Positions 8,291 to 15,613 of a DNA stretch of 32,267 bases are shown in pieces. Below the pieces are notes generated by a model, which saw only the letters and a program-made list of their open reading frames with translations, was not told the origin of the DNA and searched no databases. The translations under genes were made by a program, and so were the position numbers. Numbering within the stretch: position 1 is the stretch's first letter; each line of letters begins with the position of its first letter. The stretch is from NCBI RefSeq assembly GCF_019247635.1, contig NZ_JAFBAR010000119.1, forward strand, positions 1-32,267, read 5' to 3'. The DNA is from Mycobacterium sp. Lineage in GTDB: Bacteria > Actinomycetota > Actinomycetes > Mycobacteriales > Mycobacteriaceae.

Positions 8291-9460
8291 GTGGACTTTT
8301 CGCACGTCGCGCTGTCGGCCGAAGACAAGGCGTTTCAGGATCAGACGCGCGCGTTCGTGACCGAGCACGTCACCGATGAGGTGCGGCAGCGCGATCGAGT
8401 GTTCGGCGAAAACTTCGACGAGAAGGTGCATTTGGCATTGGGCGCGGCCGGTTACCTGGCCTCGGATTGGAAGCTGGAGTCAGAGGGCGGGTTCAACGCG
8501 GTTCGTAGGCGCATCTTCGAACTCGAGATCGGTCGCGCGCATACGCCCTGGTACCACTGGGGCACCACGTCGGTGGTCGCGCGGTTGGTGCAGCAATTCG
8601 GAGCACCCGAACTCAGCGGCCAGGTGTTGCCGGGCGTGCTGTCCGGACATATCCGGCTGTGCTTGGGCTACACCGAGCCCGAGGGCGGCTCCGACGTCGC
8701 CACCTGCAAGACCCGCGCGGCGCGCGACGGTGACGGTTGGATTATCAACGGCTCCAAGATGTTTACCTCGAACGCGCAGAACGCCAAGTACGTCTTCCTG
8801 CTGACCAACACCGACCCGCAGGGGCGCAAGCACAAGAACCTGACCATGTTCCTGGTGCCGCTCGATACGCCGGGCATCGAGATTCAGGGCATCCGGACGC
8901 TGGACGGCGACCGCACCAACATCGTGTATTACAGCGAAGTCCGCGTCGACGACCTCTACCGAATCGGTGAGGTGAACGGCGGCTGGACGGTGATGCGGGC
9001 GGCGCTGGACTCGGAGCATGGCATCGTCGACGACGAAGGTCCCGAAGAGCCTGGCCTGCAGAACATTGCGGCCATGTCGGGACACGGCATGCTGATGGCA
9101 GAGGCTGTGGACAAGGTCGCATCGGTGGTGGGCGACATGGGCGTCTCGGCCGACGCGTCCGCCCGGTACCGGCTCGGACGCAGCGTCGCCCGGATGGAGG
9201 CGGCGTTGTCCACTCCGAGCATGTTCGGGCGCGTCGCGATGGCTCAGACCATGCGTGATATCTCGGTGGATTTGATGGACGTCTTGGGGGCCGCCTCCGC
9301 GTTACCGACCGACACGGCCGGGTCGGTTGACGACGGGGCGACGGAGTACCTGTTCCGGCTGGCGCTTCCGATGGGGATCTACGGCGGCACCCTGGAGGTG
9401 TTCCGCAACATGATCGCCCAGCACGAGTTGGGGCTGGGACGCCCGAATTATCCGGGGTAG
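8291..9460 (+). CDS. Acyl-CoA dehydrogenase family protein (FadE-like)
   Basis: 389 residues, the standard FAD-binding acyl-CoA dehydrogenase length. The flavin-contact signature LGYTEPEGGSD is at about 125-135, and the C-terminal signature YGGTLEVFRNMIAQHELG is near 364-381. Such enzymes put an alpha,beta double bond into acyl-CoA. The catalytic Glu of medium-chain enzymes (YEGT) is replaced by G365 here. As in isovaleryl-CoA dehydrogenase, the base may lie elsewhere, or the protein may need a partner. The GTG at 8291 follows the LLM stop with no gap, and no alternative start is better. It is the last gene of its operon; a long hairpin follows at 9519. Confidence 0.9.
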   Translation: MDFSHVALSAEDKAFQDQTRAFVTEHVTDEVRQRDRVFGENFDEKVHLALGAAGYLASDWKLESEGGFNAVRRRIFELEIGRAHTPWYHWGTTSVVARLVQQFGAPELSGQVLPGVLSGHIRLCLGYTEPEGGSDVATCKTRAARDGDGWIINGSKMFTSNAQNAKYVFLLTNTDPQGRKHKNLTMFLVPLDTPGIEIQGIRTLDGDRTNIVYYSEVRVDDLYRIGEVNGGWTVMRAALDSEHGIVDDEGPEEPGLQNIAAMSGHGMLMAEAVDKVASVVGDMGVSADASARYRLGRSVARMEAALSTPSMFGRVAMAQTMRDISVDLMDVLGAASALPTDTAGSVDDGATEYLFRLALPMGIYGGTLEVFRNMIAQHELGLGRPNYPG

Positions 9461-9518
9461 GCGGCAGGCGGCGAGCCCAGCCGCGCGTGTCGCCGTGGCT
9501 CATGTGACTGAGCGCCGG

Positions 9519-9575
9519 CGAGATTGCCGTGGGGGTTGCGATCCGGCGGGAATCGCAGCCCCCACGGCAATCTCG
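9519..9575. terminator. Long near-perfect hairpin between convergent genes
   Basis: Two 24-nt arms (9519-9542 and 9552-9575) are complementary except for one pair that could be G-U. They share the core CGAGATTGCCGTGGGGG on one side, and the loop is 9 nt. The hairpin fills most of the gap between the acyl-CoA dehydrogenase stop and the DUF427 stop, ending one base before the latter. It has no U-tract. A bidirectional terminator of the GC-rich mycobacterial kind is likely; a dispersed palindromic repeat is the alternative. Confidence 0.65.
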
Positions 9576-9576
9576 A

Positions 9577-10266
9577 TCACCCTGTGCGCGGCAGCTCGGC
9601 GGCCACGTCAACACGGTCGGCGTCGAAGCTCAAGAACCCTTTGATGGCAAGGCTCTCGGGCAGCGGATCCCGATAGCTCCACGCGGTGTCCTCGACGACC
9701 GTGTCACCCACAACGGCCGCCCAGTACGTCGCCACACCCTTGTAGTTGCAGTAGCTCGTCGTCTCGGTTTGCCGCAACAGGTCGGTGCGAACATGCGCGG
9801 CAGCGACGTAAAGCCTTGGCGCGATGGCGGTCTCGAAAAGGATAACTGTGTCGTCGGTGTCCACCAGTGTGGCACCCGCGACGGTGACGCGCAGGTGCCG
9901 CTTCGTGGGCCGGCAGTCGACACGGTGGTACGGGTTGGGCGGGTAGTGCACCAGCGTCCGTCCCTCTTCGAGCCAGGTGTCGACGGCGTTCCACGGGACG
10001 TGCACGTAGCCCGGGGCCTCGGGTTCCGGCTCGGTCGGCAGATCGGCAACCTCGTCGGCCGGGAACGCGTAACTGAGTGGGCGACCCCGCCGATGCACCA
10101 GCAGCGCCCGCTCGGTATCGATCATCAGCCGCCCGTCGTGGAAGGCCTGGATACGGCGCGGATGCGGCTCGATGTAGCCCTCGATGTTCAGGTCAGCGGG
10201 TATCGGGGGAACGAACCGCCCGGCCGGATCGCCGCCGAGCGGACCGCGTCCGGCCACCAGGCTCAT
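9577..10266 (-). CDS. DUF427 domain protein with two tandem domains
   Basis: 229 residues. The second half carries the DUF427 hallmark TSYCNYKGVATYW and a domain beginning HLRVTVAGATLVDTDDTVILFET (core VAGATLVDTDDT). The first half has a related, weaker pattern (IQAFHDGRLMIDTERALLV), as in the two-domain mycobacterial members. The biochemical role of the family is not established. No signal peptide or membrane segment is seen. The ATG at 10266 is the only good start. It is transcribed alone, divergent from a small secreted-protein gene, with site C 19 bp before its start codon. It may serve the neighbouring catabolic operons, but I do not propose a reaction. Confidence 0.85.
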   Translation of the reverse strand: MSLVAGRGPLGGDPAGRFVPPIPADLNIEGYIEPHPRRIQAFHDGRLMIDTERALLVHRRGRPLSYAFPADEVADLPTEPEPEAPGYVHVPWNAVDTWLEEGRTLVHYPPNPYHRVDCRPTKRHLRVTVAGATLVDTDDTVILFETAIAPRLYVAAAHVRTDLLRQTETTSYCNYKGVATYWAAVVGDTVVEDTAWSYRDPLPESLAIKGFLSFDADRVDVAAELPRTG

Positions 10267-10284
10267 GACGGTTCCTTAGCTCCA

Positions 10285-10308
10285 TTACAAAGTTTCAGGA
10301 GAGTGTAA
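10285..10308 (-). promoter_or_regulatory. 24-bp regulatory element, site C
   Basis: TTACA (10285-10289), a 14-bp spacer, then TGTAA (10304-10308). This is the only copy with perfectly complementary ends, which suggests that a dimeric regulator binds. It lies between the divergent DUF427 and DUF4189-like genes, 19 bp from the former start. Confidence 0.58.
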
Positions 10309-10406
10309 CGCCTTGTGATGTCGGGGTGCGGGCCGCGCCGTAGTTCTAACGCACCGCTGAACCAGTTCTCATCTCGCTCCGAGGTCAGCTTGCGACGGTC
10401 AACACC

Positions 10407-10805
10407 ATGAGGAACGTTGGACTGGCGGCGGTTACCGGCGTTCTCGTCGCCGCCGGATCGGTAGTGGCCGCGCCGGCCGCTAAGGCAGACGTCAGTATCG
10501 AATGCCACCCGGGATGTTGGGGCGCAATCGCGACGTCGCAGTCGACCGGAGAAATAGCGCTACGCCAAAACTATTCGACGCAAAGCAAGGCGGAAGACGC
10601 CGCCGTCATGTGGTGCGACATCCTCGGCAAGACGAACGACTGCCAGGTCGCGATATCGGGACTGGGTTGTTTGTCGATCGCGGAGAGCAGCGACGGCAAT
10701 ACGTTGGCGGGGCGGCAGGCGTTCCTCCAGGACCAGGCCGACGCCGCCGCCCTGGACGCCGCGGGACCCGGGTCGAAGATCGATCTCAACGGTTGCAGCG
10801 GCTGA
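10407..10805 (+). CDS. Small exported six-cysteine protein, DUF4189-like
   Basis: 132 residues. Residues 1-27 form a signal peptide (MRN, a hydrophobic stretch VGLAAVTGVLVAAGSVVAA, and a likely cut after PAAKA), so it is probably secreted or held in the cell wall. The mature part has WGAIATSQSTG, a pattern with AEDAAVMWC and NDCQVAIS, and GLGCLSIAES, resembling DUF4189. Cysteines 33, 37, 70, 79, 88 and 130 could form three disulfides. The family has no firm function. ATG 10407 has no clear Shine-Dalgarno sequence. It is divergent from the DUF427 gene and may share site C. It is followed by a CoA-transferase gene with its own promoter. Confidence 0.75.
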   Translation: MRNVGLAAVTGVLVAAGSVVAAPAAKADVSIECHPGCWGAIATSQSTGEIALRQNYSTQSKAEDAAVMWCDILGKTNDCQVAISGLGCLSIAESSDGNTLAGRQAFLQDQADAAALDAAGPGSKIDLNGCSG

Positions 10806-10834
10806 CGTCGTGACGGCTGATCCGCTGCCGGGGC

Positions 10835-10850
10835 TAATGTGCCAGTCATG
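10835..10850 (+). promoter_or_regulatory. Probable leaderless promoter of the CoA-transferase gene
   Basis: A -10 hexamer TAATGT (10835-10840) is followed after 7 nt by the ATG at 10848. Transcription would then begin at or beside the A of the start codon, as in many leaderless mycobacterial mRNAs. No Shine-Dalgarno sequence is present, which agrees with this. Confidence 0.5.
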
Positions 10851-12026
10851 GCAGGACCGGTGGAGGGTCTCAAGGTCGTCGAGCTAGGGGTATGGGTGGC
10901 CGGTCCGGCGGCCGGTGGCATCCTCGCGGACTGGGGCGCCGACGTCATCAAGATCGAACCGCCGACCGGTGATCCGGGGCGCATGTTCGGCCGGATGCTG
11001 GGCTGTGACCTGGGGGTCAACCCGCCGTTCGAGATGGACAACCGCTCCAAGCGCAGCGTCGTGCTGGACCTGCGCACCGCCGCGGGTCGCGACATCGCGC
11101 TCGAATTGCTCTCCAACGCAGACGTTTTCGTGACCAACGTGCGCCCCGGTGCGCTACAGCGGCTGGGGCTGGACTTCGCAACGGTGGCCGCGCACAACCC
11201 GCGCCTGGTTTACGGCATGATCACCGGATACGGCGAGACCGGGCCGGACGCCGAGCGCGCCGCATACGACGTGGCGGCGTTCTGGTCGCGGGCGGGGTTG
11301 GCGCATTTGCTCACCCGGCCCGGCGACACGCCGCCCTTTCAGCGCGGCGGCATGGGCGACCACTCGGCCGGGATGACGTTGGTTGCGGCCCTGTGCGCGG
11401 CGCTGCTCGCCCGCGAGCGCACGGGCACCGGCCAGTTGGTCAGCACGTCGCTGTACCGCCAGGGCGCCTACACCGTGAGCTTTGACCTCAACACCTACCT
11501 GCTCACCGGCCAACCCATCGCGATCGGACAGCGCGAAACGATGGGCAACCCCGCCATGAACAACTACGCGGCCGGCGACGGGCGGCGGTTCTGGATCGTC
11601 GGGCTGGAGGTCGAACGGCACTGGCCCGCACTCTGTCGCGCCGTCGGCCGTCCGGAGTGGCTGACCGACCCGCGCTACGGCGATGCCCGCGCCCGCGCCC
11701 TCAACGCGAGGGAACTCGTCGCCGAGTTGGACGGGATCTTCGCAACCAGGCCGCTCGACGAATGGGCGGAGGTGTTTGCGGGTGAACCGGATTTCTTCTG
11801 GTCACCGGTGAACTCGGTCGAGGACGTCGTGGCCGACGAGCAGTTTCACGCGGCGGGCGGCATCGTCCAGGTGCCGGACGGCCCGGACGGAACGGCCAGC
11901 ATTCCCATGGTGGCCACACCGGCGGACTTTCGCGGCACACCGTGGGCGCCCCGTTCCCCGGCGCCCGAACTCGGCCAGCACACCGACGAGGTGCTCGCCG
12001 AGCTCGCGTCGCGACGCAAGGGCTGA
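10848..12026 (+). CDS. CaiB/BaiF (family III) CoA-transferase
   Basis: 392 residues, typical of family III CoA-transferases, which move CoA between carboxylic acids through aspartyl-CoA intermediates. The N-terminus has the nucleotide-handle region VVELGVWVAGPAAGGILADWGADVIKIE (core ILADWGADVIKIEPP). D171 in GGMGDHSAGM fits the catalytic aspartate, and NRSKRSVVLDLRT is another family block. ATG 10848 is chosen because it follows a -10 box at leaderless distance; an in-frame GTG at 10839 is the alternative. It may activate the acid substrate of the surrounding catabolic enzymes (inference). The P450 operon starts 135 bp downstream. Confidence 0.9.
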   Translation: MAGPVEGLKVVELGVWVAGPAAGGILADWGADVIKIEPPTGDPGRMFGRMLGCDLGVNPPFEMDNRSKRSVVLDLRTAAGRDIALELLSNADVFVTNVRPGALQRLGLDFATVAAHNPRLVYGMITGYGETGPDAERAAYDVAAFWSRAGLAHLLTRPGDTPPFQRGGMGDHSAGMTLVAALCAALLARERTGTGQLVSTSLYRQGAYTVSFDLNTYLLTGQPIAIGQRETMGNPAMNNYAAGDGRRFWIVGLEVERHWPALCRAVGRPEWLTDPRYGDARARALNARELVAELDGIFATRPLDEWAEVFAGEPDFFWSPVNSVEDVVADEQFHAAGGIVQVPDGPDGTASIPMVATPADFRGTPWAPRSPAPELGQHTDEVLAELASRRKG

Positions 12027-12039
12027 CCTTCCCGTGCCT

Positions 12040-12063
12040 TTACAAAATCCTGCACAAGTGTCA
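12040..12063 (+). promoter_or_regulatory. 24-bp regulatory element, site D
   Basis: TTACA (12040-12044), a 14-bp spacer, then TGTCA (12059-12063), followed by CGCTG as at site B. It lies 98 bp before the first gene of the P450 operon and 13 bp after the CoA-transferase stop. Confidence 0.6.
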
Positions 12064-12161
12064 CGCTGTCCGGTGAGCCGCGGCACGCGGTTCCAGCCCA
12101 TGACAAGCGTGACGAGCCAGCCCGGCGGCCCGCGACCGGGGGGTGGCAAGAGGACGGATTG

Positions 12162-12704
12162 ATGGTTGCCCCAACGTTCGACCTGACCGAATACAGCCTG
12201 GACCGACGTCGTACCCGCGCGACACCTGCCGACGACGAGTCCCCGGCATACCGCCTTGACGTGGTCGCCGCCGACGCCGTCGACGTGGTGCAGGCCGCCG
12301 GGGGCTGGCTGTACGACCGGGTGATGGCCGGCTGGCAGGTGAGCGCGCTGATACCGCACGGCACGGATGCCCGGGTTGCTCGGCCACTGGGCATCCTCGG
12401 GGTGCGGGTGGTTGAGCAAACCGGCTTCACCGGCCGGGGTCTAGCCGTCAGCCGCGCGGCCTTCGCCGCCGATGCGCGCCTCCGCGAGATCGTCTTTAAC
12501 GCCCTGGACGACCGGTCGACCGACCTCGCCCTGTGGGGCGATGGATGGCCGCTGGGGATTGACCGCGGGATGACCAGGGTGCAGTACGTACTCAGCGCCG
12601 CGGCTCGGGTTTTCAAGGGTCACGCGCTTGCCGCTGCTGGGATCGGTTGCGGGTCAGTCGATCCCACCGAGACACTGCTGAGCGGTACGGCGGGACTCGG
12701 CTAG
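12162..12704 (+). CDS. Uncharacterised protein, first gene of the P450 operon
   Basis: I do not recognise this 180-residue protein. It has no signal peptide, membrane segment or known catalytic motif. A charged N-terminal stretch (about 1-30) is followed by an alternating segment, VQAAGGWLYDRVMAGWQVSAL (shown in part: GGWLYDRVMAGWQVSAL), at about 45-65. Later there is a short block with LWGDGWPLGIDRG. It looks like a compact soluble alpha/beta protein. AAGAGGA lies 8 nt before the ATG at 12162; the TTG directly before it is a possible alternative. The next gene starts 11 bp after its stop. Its place at the head of the operon, after site D, suggests a specific role with the P450 system or its control. 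Confidence 0.7.
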   Translation: MVAPTFDLTEYSLDRRRTRATPADDESPAYRLDVVAADAVDVVQAAGGWLYDRVMAGWQVSALIPHGTDARVARPLGILGVRVVEQTGFTGRGLAVSRAAFAADARLREIVFNALDDRSTDLALWGDGWPLGIDRGMTRVQYVLSAAARVFKGHALAAAGIGCGSVDPTETLLSGTAGLG

Positions 12705-12715
12705 CCGGACGGCCC

Positions 12716-13420
12716 ATGAAAAAGTACTACCGGCACGCGCTGCTCTACCTGCATGAGACGATCGCGCTGGGCACAGGGCGCAGCGACCGCTTCACCGAGG
12801 CGTTCGTCGACGTCTGCCAGCCGATGATGACCGAGCTGGGCGCACGGCTGTTCGCGATGTGGGAATGCACCCCCTACAACGGCCATTGGCCACAGGTGAC
12901 GATCATCTGGGAGATCGACGGGTTCGGCGACTACGCCAGAATCGGGGCCGCGCAGGCGCGCGGCGGCAGTCACGAAGCGGCGGCGGGTAAATGGGCAGCG
13001 TTCCTGGCCGACATCGGCGCCTCGGGCGAGGGCCGCATCATGTACCCGGGACCCAGCAACAAAACGCTGGCACAGCTCCGCGAGGCCAATTTCACTGCAC
13101 CGCTGGTCATTCAGGAGATCATGCAGACCAAGCCGGGCCGCCAGGACGACTACATCCGGGAATTAGAGCGGCTGTATGTCCCGTGGTCGGAGCGCACGGG
13201 CAAACGCTGGCTGGGTTCATTCACCACGACCTTCCGCTTCAACGAGGTCATCCACTACTGGGCCTTGGACGGCGGCTGGGAATGCTTCGCCAACCACTAC
13301 CCTTCGTGGAAGGAGAGCCCACCCGCCGAAATCGTCACCTGGATGAGCGTGGCGCCCGCGCTGCGCGACGGCTGGGAGGACTCGATTCTGCAGGCGCTAC
13401 CCCCGTCGCCACTGCAGTGA
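12716..13420 (+). CDS. Uncharacterised protein, probable duplicated ferredoxin-like (dimeric alpha/beta barrel) fold
   Basis: 234 residues. Two halves look related: residues about 15-75 (a helix with FTEAFVDVCQPMMTELGARL, core PMMTELGARLFAMWE, then VTIIWEIDGFGDYARI) and about 135-205 (DDYIRELERLYVPWSERTGKR, core LERLYVPWSERT, then EVIHYWALDGGWECFANHY). Each has the order helix, strand, strand with an aromatic-rich WEID/WALDG turn, as in NIPSNAP or Dabb-like ferredoxin-fold repeats. I infer a one-chain alpha/beta barrel. Such proteins act as small oxygenases, isomerases or binding proteins, but no function is assigned here. The ATG at 12716 is chosen over the upstream extension, which would overlap the previous gene. 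Its stop overlaps the P450 start. Confidence 0.72.
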   Translation: MKKYYRHALLYLHETIALGTGRSDRFTEAFVDVCQPMMTELGARLFAMWECTPYNGHWPQVTIIWEIDGFGDYARIGAAQARGGSHEAAAGKWAAFLADIGASGEGRIMYPGPSNKTLAQLREANFTAPLVIQEIMQTKPGRQDDYIRELERLYVPWSERTGKRWLGSFTTTFRFNEVIHYWALDGGWECFANHYPSWKESPPAEIVTWMSVAPALRDGWEDSILQALPPSPLQ

Positions 13421-14643
13421 ATTCCGTGACATCAAAGTTCGCCTACGACCCCTTCGACGCTGCGGTGATGGCAAATCCGTTGCCGTACTACCGAATTCTG
13501 CGTGACCAGCATCCGGTGTACTACATGCCGCAGTGGGATACCTTTGCGCTGTCCCGATTCGACGACATCTGGCAGGTGTTGGAAGTCAACGACGGGACAT
13601 TCGTCGCGACGGAGGGGACCCTGCCTCCGGCCGCGGTCTTGGCCAAGCACAACACCGGCCCGGTCGCCGATCCGCCGCTGCACCCGATGCCTTTTCACGC
13701 CGTGTTCGACACGGATCTGTACAGCGAGATCCGCCGCGCCCATTCGCATCCATTGCGGCCCAGGTCGGTCGCCGGGCTGGAAGCCAGAATCCGCGAACTG
13801 GCCAACGAGCGCCTAGATCTGCTGCTGCCGCAGGGGTCGTTCGACCTGACCCAGGACTACGGCGGCATCGTGGCTGCGTCCATGGTGTGTGACTTATTGG
13901 GACTGCCAACAGATCTCGCGCCACACGTGCTGGCCGCGGTCAACGCCGGCAGCCTGGCCGAGCCCGGCGTCGGCGTGGACACCGCCGAAGCGCGGCCCAA
14001 CTATCTGGAGTACCTGATACCGGTGGTGCAGAGGCGCCGGGCCGACCAGTCGGCAGGCGCCCTCCCGGTGGTCGACGGTCTGCTGGGTTACCGGCTGCCG
14101 GACGGGAGTGCGCTCAATGACGTCGAAACCGCGACGCAGATGCTCTGCATCTTCATCGGTGGGACCGAAACCGTGCCCAAGATCGTCGCGCACGGGCTGT
14201 GGGAGCTGAGCCAACGGCCCGATCAGCTGGCGCAGGTGCGCGCCGACCCCGTTGCCAATGTGCCCGTGGCACGCGAGGAGATGATCCGGTTCTGCGCGCC
14301 GGCACAGTGGTTCGCCCGAACGGCACGCAAACCGTTCACCATTCACGACCTGACCATCGAGCCGGGCCAGCGCGTGATCACACTGCTGGCCTCGGCCAAC
14401 CGCGACGAGCGTGAATATCCCGAGCCCGACGAGTTCATCTGGAACCGGCCCATCGTCCGCTCCCTGGCCTTCGGGCGCGGGCAGCACTTCTGCATCGGCT
14501 ACCACCTGGCCAGGTTGGAAGTCGCCGTGCTGGTTCAGGAATGGCTGCGACGGGTGCCCGACTTCGCGATCCGCGGCGAGGACGCGACACGGTTCCCGTC
14601 CAGCTTTCAATGGGGATGGAACAAAATTCCGGTGGAGGTCTGA
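13417..14643 (+). CDS. Cytochrome P450
   Basis: 408 residues, the usual length of a soluble bacterial P450. The I-helix oxygen-activation motif is GGTET (248-252), the K-helix ExxR is E288-R291 (EEMIR), and the heme loop FGRGQHFCIG has the axial cysteine at 359. P450s hydroxylate or otherwise oxidise an organic substrate with O2 and electrons from a ferredoxin. No ferredoxin or reductase gene is adjacent, so partners must come from elsewhere. The CYP family is not assigned. GTG 13417 overlaps the previous stop by 4 bp (GTGA); GTG 13426 is also possible. The frame stays open further upstream, but that part lies inside the previous gene. It is probably the first oxidative step of the operon's pathway. 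Confidence 0.95.
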   Translation: MNSVTSKFAYDPFDAAVMANPLPYYRILRDQHPVYYMPQWDTFALSRFDDIWQVLEVNDGTFVATEGTLPPAAVLAKHNTGPVADPPLHPMPFHAVFDTDLYSEIRRAHSHPLRPRSVAGLEARIRELANERLDLLLPQGSFDLTQDYGGIVAASMVCDLLGLPTDLAPHVLAAVNAGSLAEPGVGVDTAEARPNYLEYLIPVVQRRRADQSAGALPVVDGLLGYRLPDGSALNDVETATQMLCIFIGGTETVPKIVAHGLWELSQRPDQLAQVRADPVANVPVAREEMIRFCAPAQWFARTARKPFTIHDLTIEPGQRVITLLASANRDEREYPEPDEFIWNRPIVRSLAFGRGQHFCIGYHLARLEVAVLVQEWLRRVPDFAIRGEDATRFPSSFQWGWNKIPVEV

Positions 14644-14644
14644 C

Positions 14645-15613
14645 GTGTGGTCCTACCGGATCATCGCGCCTTATCTGTTCGAGCGGACGTCCATCGCCGA
14701 GAAGACATCCGACGACCTGGCCGAAGGCCAAGTGCTGCTGCGGTTTCTGGCCGCCGGCGTGTGCGGCAGCGACCTGCCGGCCTTCCGCGGGGCCAAGGGC
14801 CGGCTGCCGGGTGACGATGGTCGCAGCGCGGCGGAAAAGGACGGCTTCCCGATCCACGAGGTCGTCGGCGAGGTGATCGCCAGCCGCCACCGGCAGCACC
14901 GACCCGGTGATCGCGTGGTGGGGTGGGCATCGGGATTCGACGGACTGATGGAACGCGTGGTCAGCGACGGCGACGGACTCGCGCCCTGCGACCCGTCCCT
15001 GACCCCCGCGCAGGCCGCCGGACTGCAACCCCTGGCGTGTGTGCTGTACGCCTGTGAGCAGTTGCCGGAGCTGGCGGGGCGGCACGTGGCGATCATCGGC
15101 CAGGGCTCGATCGGGCTGCTGTTCTCCTATGTCGCCAAAGCCTTGGGCGCCCGGCGCGTAACCGGCGTCGACCCCATCGATCGGGACAATCTCGGGCCCG
15201 CTTTCGGAGTCGACGAGGTGGTGCGCGCCAGCAGTGACCGTTGGGTGAGCCGACTGCCGGCCGCGGACCGGGCCGAGGTCGTCATCGAGGCCGTCGGCCA
15301 CCAGGTGGCCACCCTTTCGCACGCCATCGAGGCCGCCGCACCCGGCGGCACCGTCTTCTACTTCGGCGTTGCCGACGACGAGGCCTATCCGATTAGCATG
15401 CGTCTGATGCTGCGCAACAACCTGACGTTGAAATCCGGTGTGACGCTTGACCGGCGCCGGGTCCTACAGCTCGCCGGCAAGTTCGCCGGCGAGCACCCCG
15501 AGTTGCTCCGCAGGTATCTCACGCACACCTTCCCCGTGGAGGATGCGCAGGGGGCATTCGACCTGGCGTGCCGGCCCGTTCCAGGCCGCGTCAAGATTGC
15601 GATCGCCGAATGA
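14645..15613 (+). CDS. Zinc-type alcohol dehydrogenase family protein, compact form
   Basis: 322 residues of the medium-chain dehydrogenase fold. Catalytic-zinc ligands C40 (GVCGSD) and H71-E72 (FPIHEVVGEV) are present, then the GDRVVGWA strand and the NAD motif IIGQGSIGLLFSYVAKALGA (core GQGSIGL). The four-cysteine structural-zinc loop, usually found after GDRV, is missing, and the chain is correspondingly short. Related enzymes oxidise secondary alcohols or polyols with NAD(P). GTG 14645 starts 1 bp after the P450 stop, and ATGA overlap couples it to the aldolase gene. It could oxidise the alcohol made by the P450 (inference). It is not adhE1 (Rv0162c), which is longer and on the opposite strand in H37Rv. 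Confidence 0.85.
   Translation: MWSYRIIAPYLFERTSIAEKTSDDLAEGQVLLRFLAAGVCGSDLPAFRGAKGRLPGDDGRSAAEKDGFPIHEVVGEVIASRHRQHRPGDRVVGWASGFDGLMERVVSDGDGLAPCDPSLTPAQAAGLQPLACVLYACEQLPELAGRHVAIIGQGSIGLLFSYVAKALGARRVTGVDPIDRDNLGPAFGVDEVVRASSDRWVSRLPAADRAEVVIEAVGHQVATLSHAIEAAAPGGTVFYFGVADDEAYPISMRLMLRNNLTLKSGVTLDRRRVLQLAGKFAGEHPELLRRYLTHTFPVEDAQGAFDLACRPVPGRVKIAIAE

Noticed and set aside
12991..13416. Possible 142-residue N-terminal extension of the P450
   Set aside because: The frame is open, but the segment lies inside the preceding gene and the P450 fold begins normally after GTG 13417.
14411..14644. N-terminal extension of the zinc-type dehydrogenase
   Set aside because: It would overlap the heme-binding end of the P450; the normal dehydrogenase N-terminus starts at GTG 14645.
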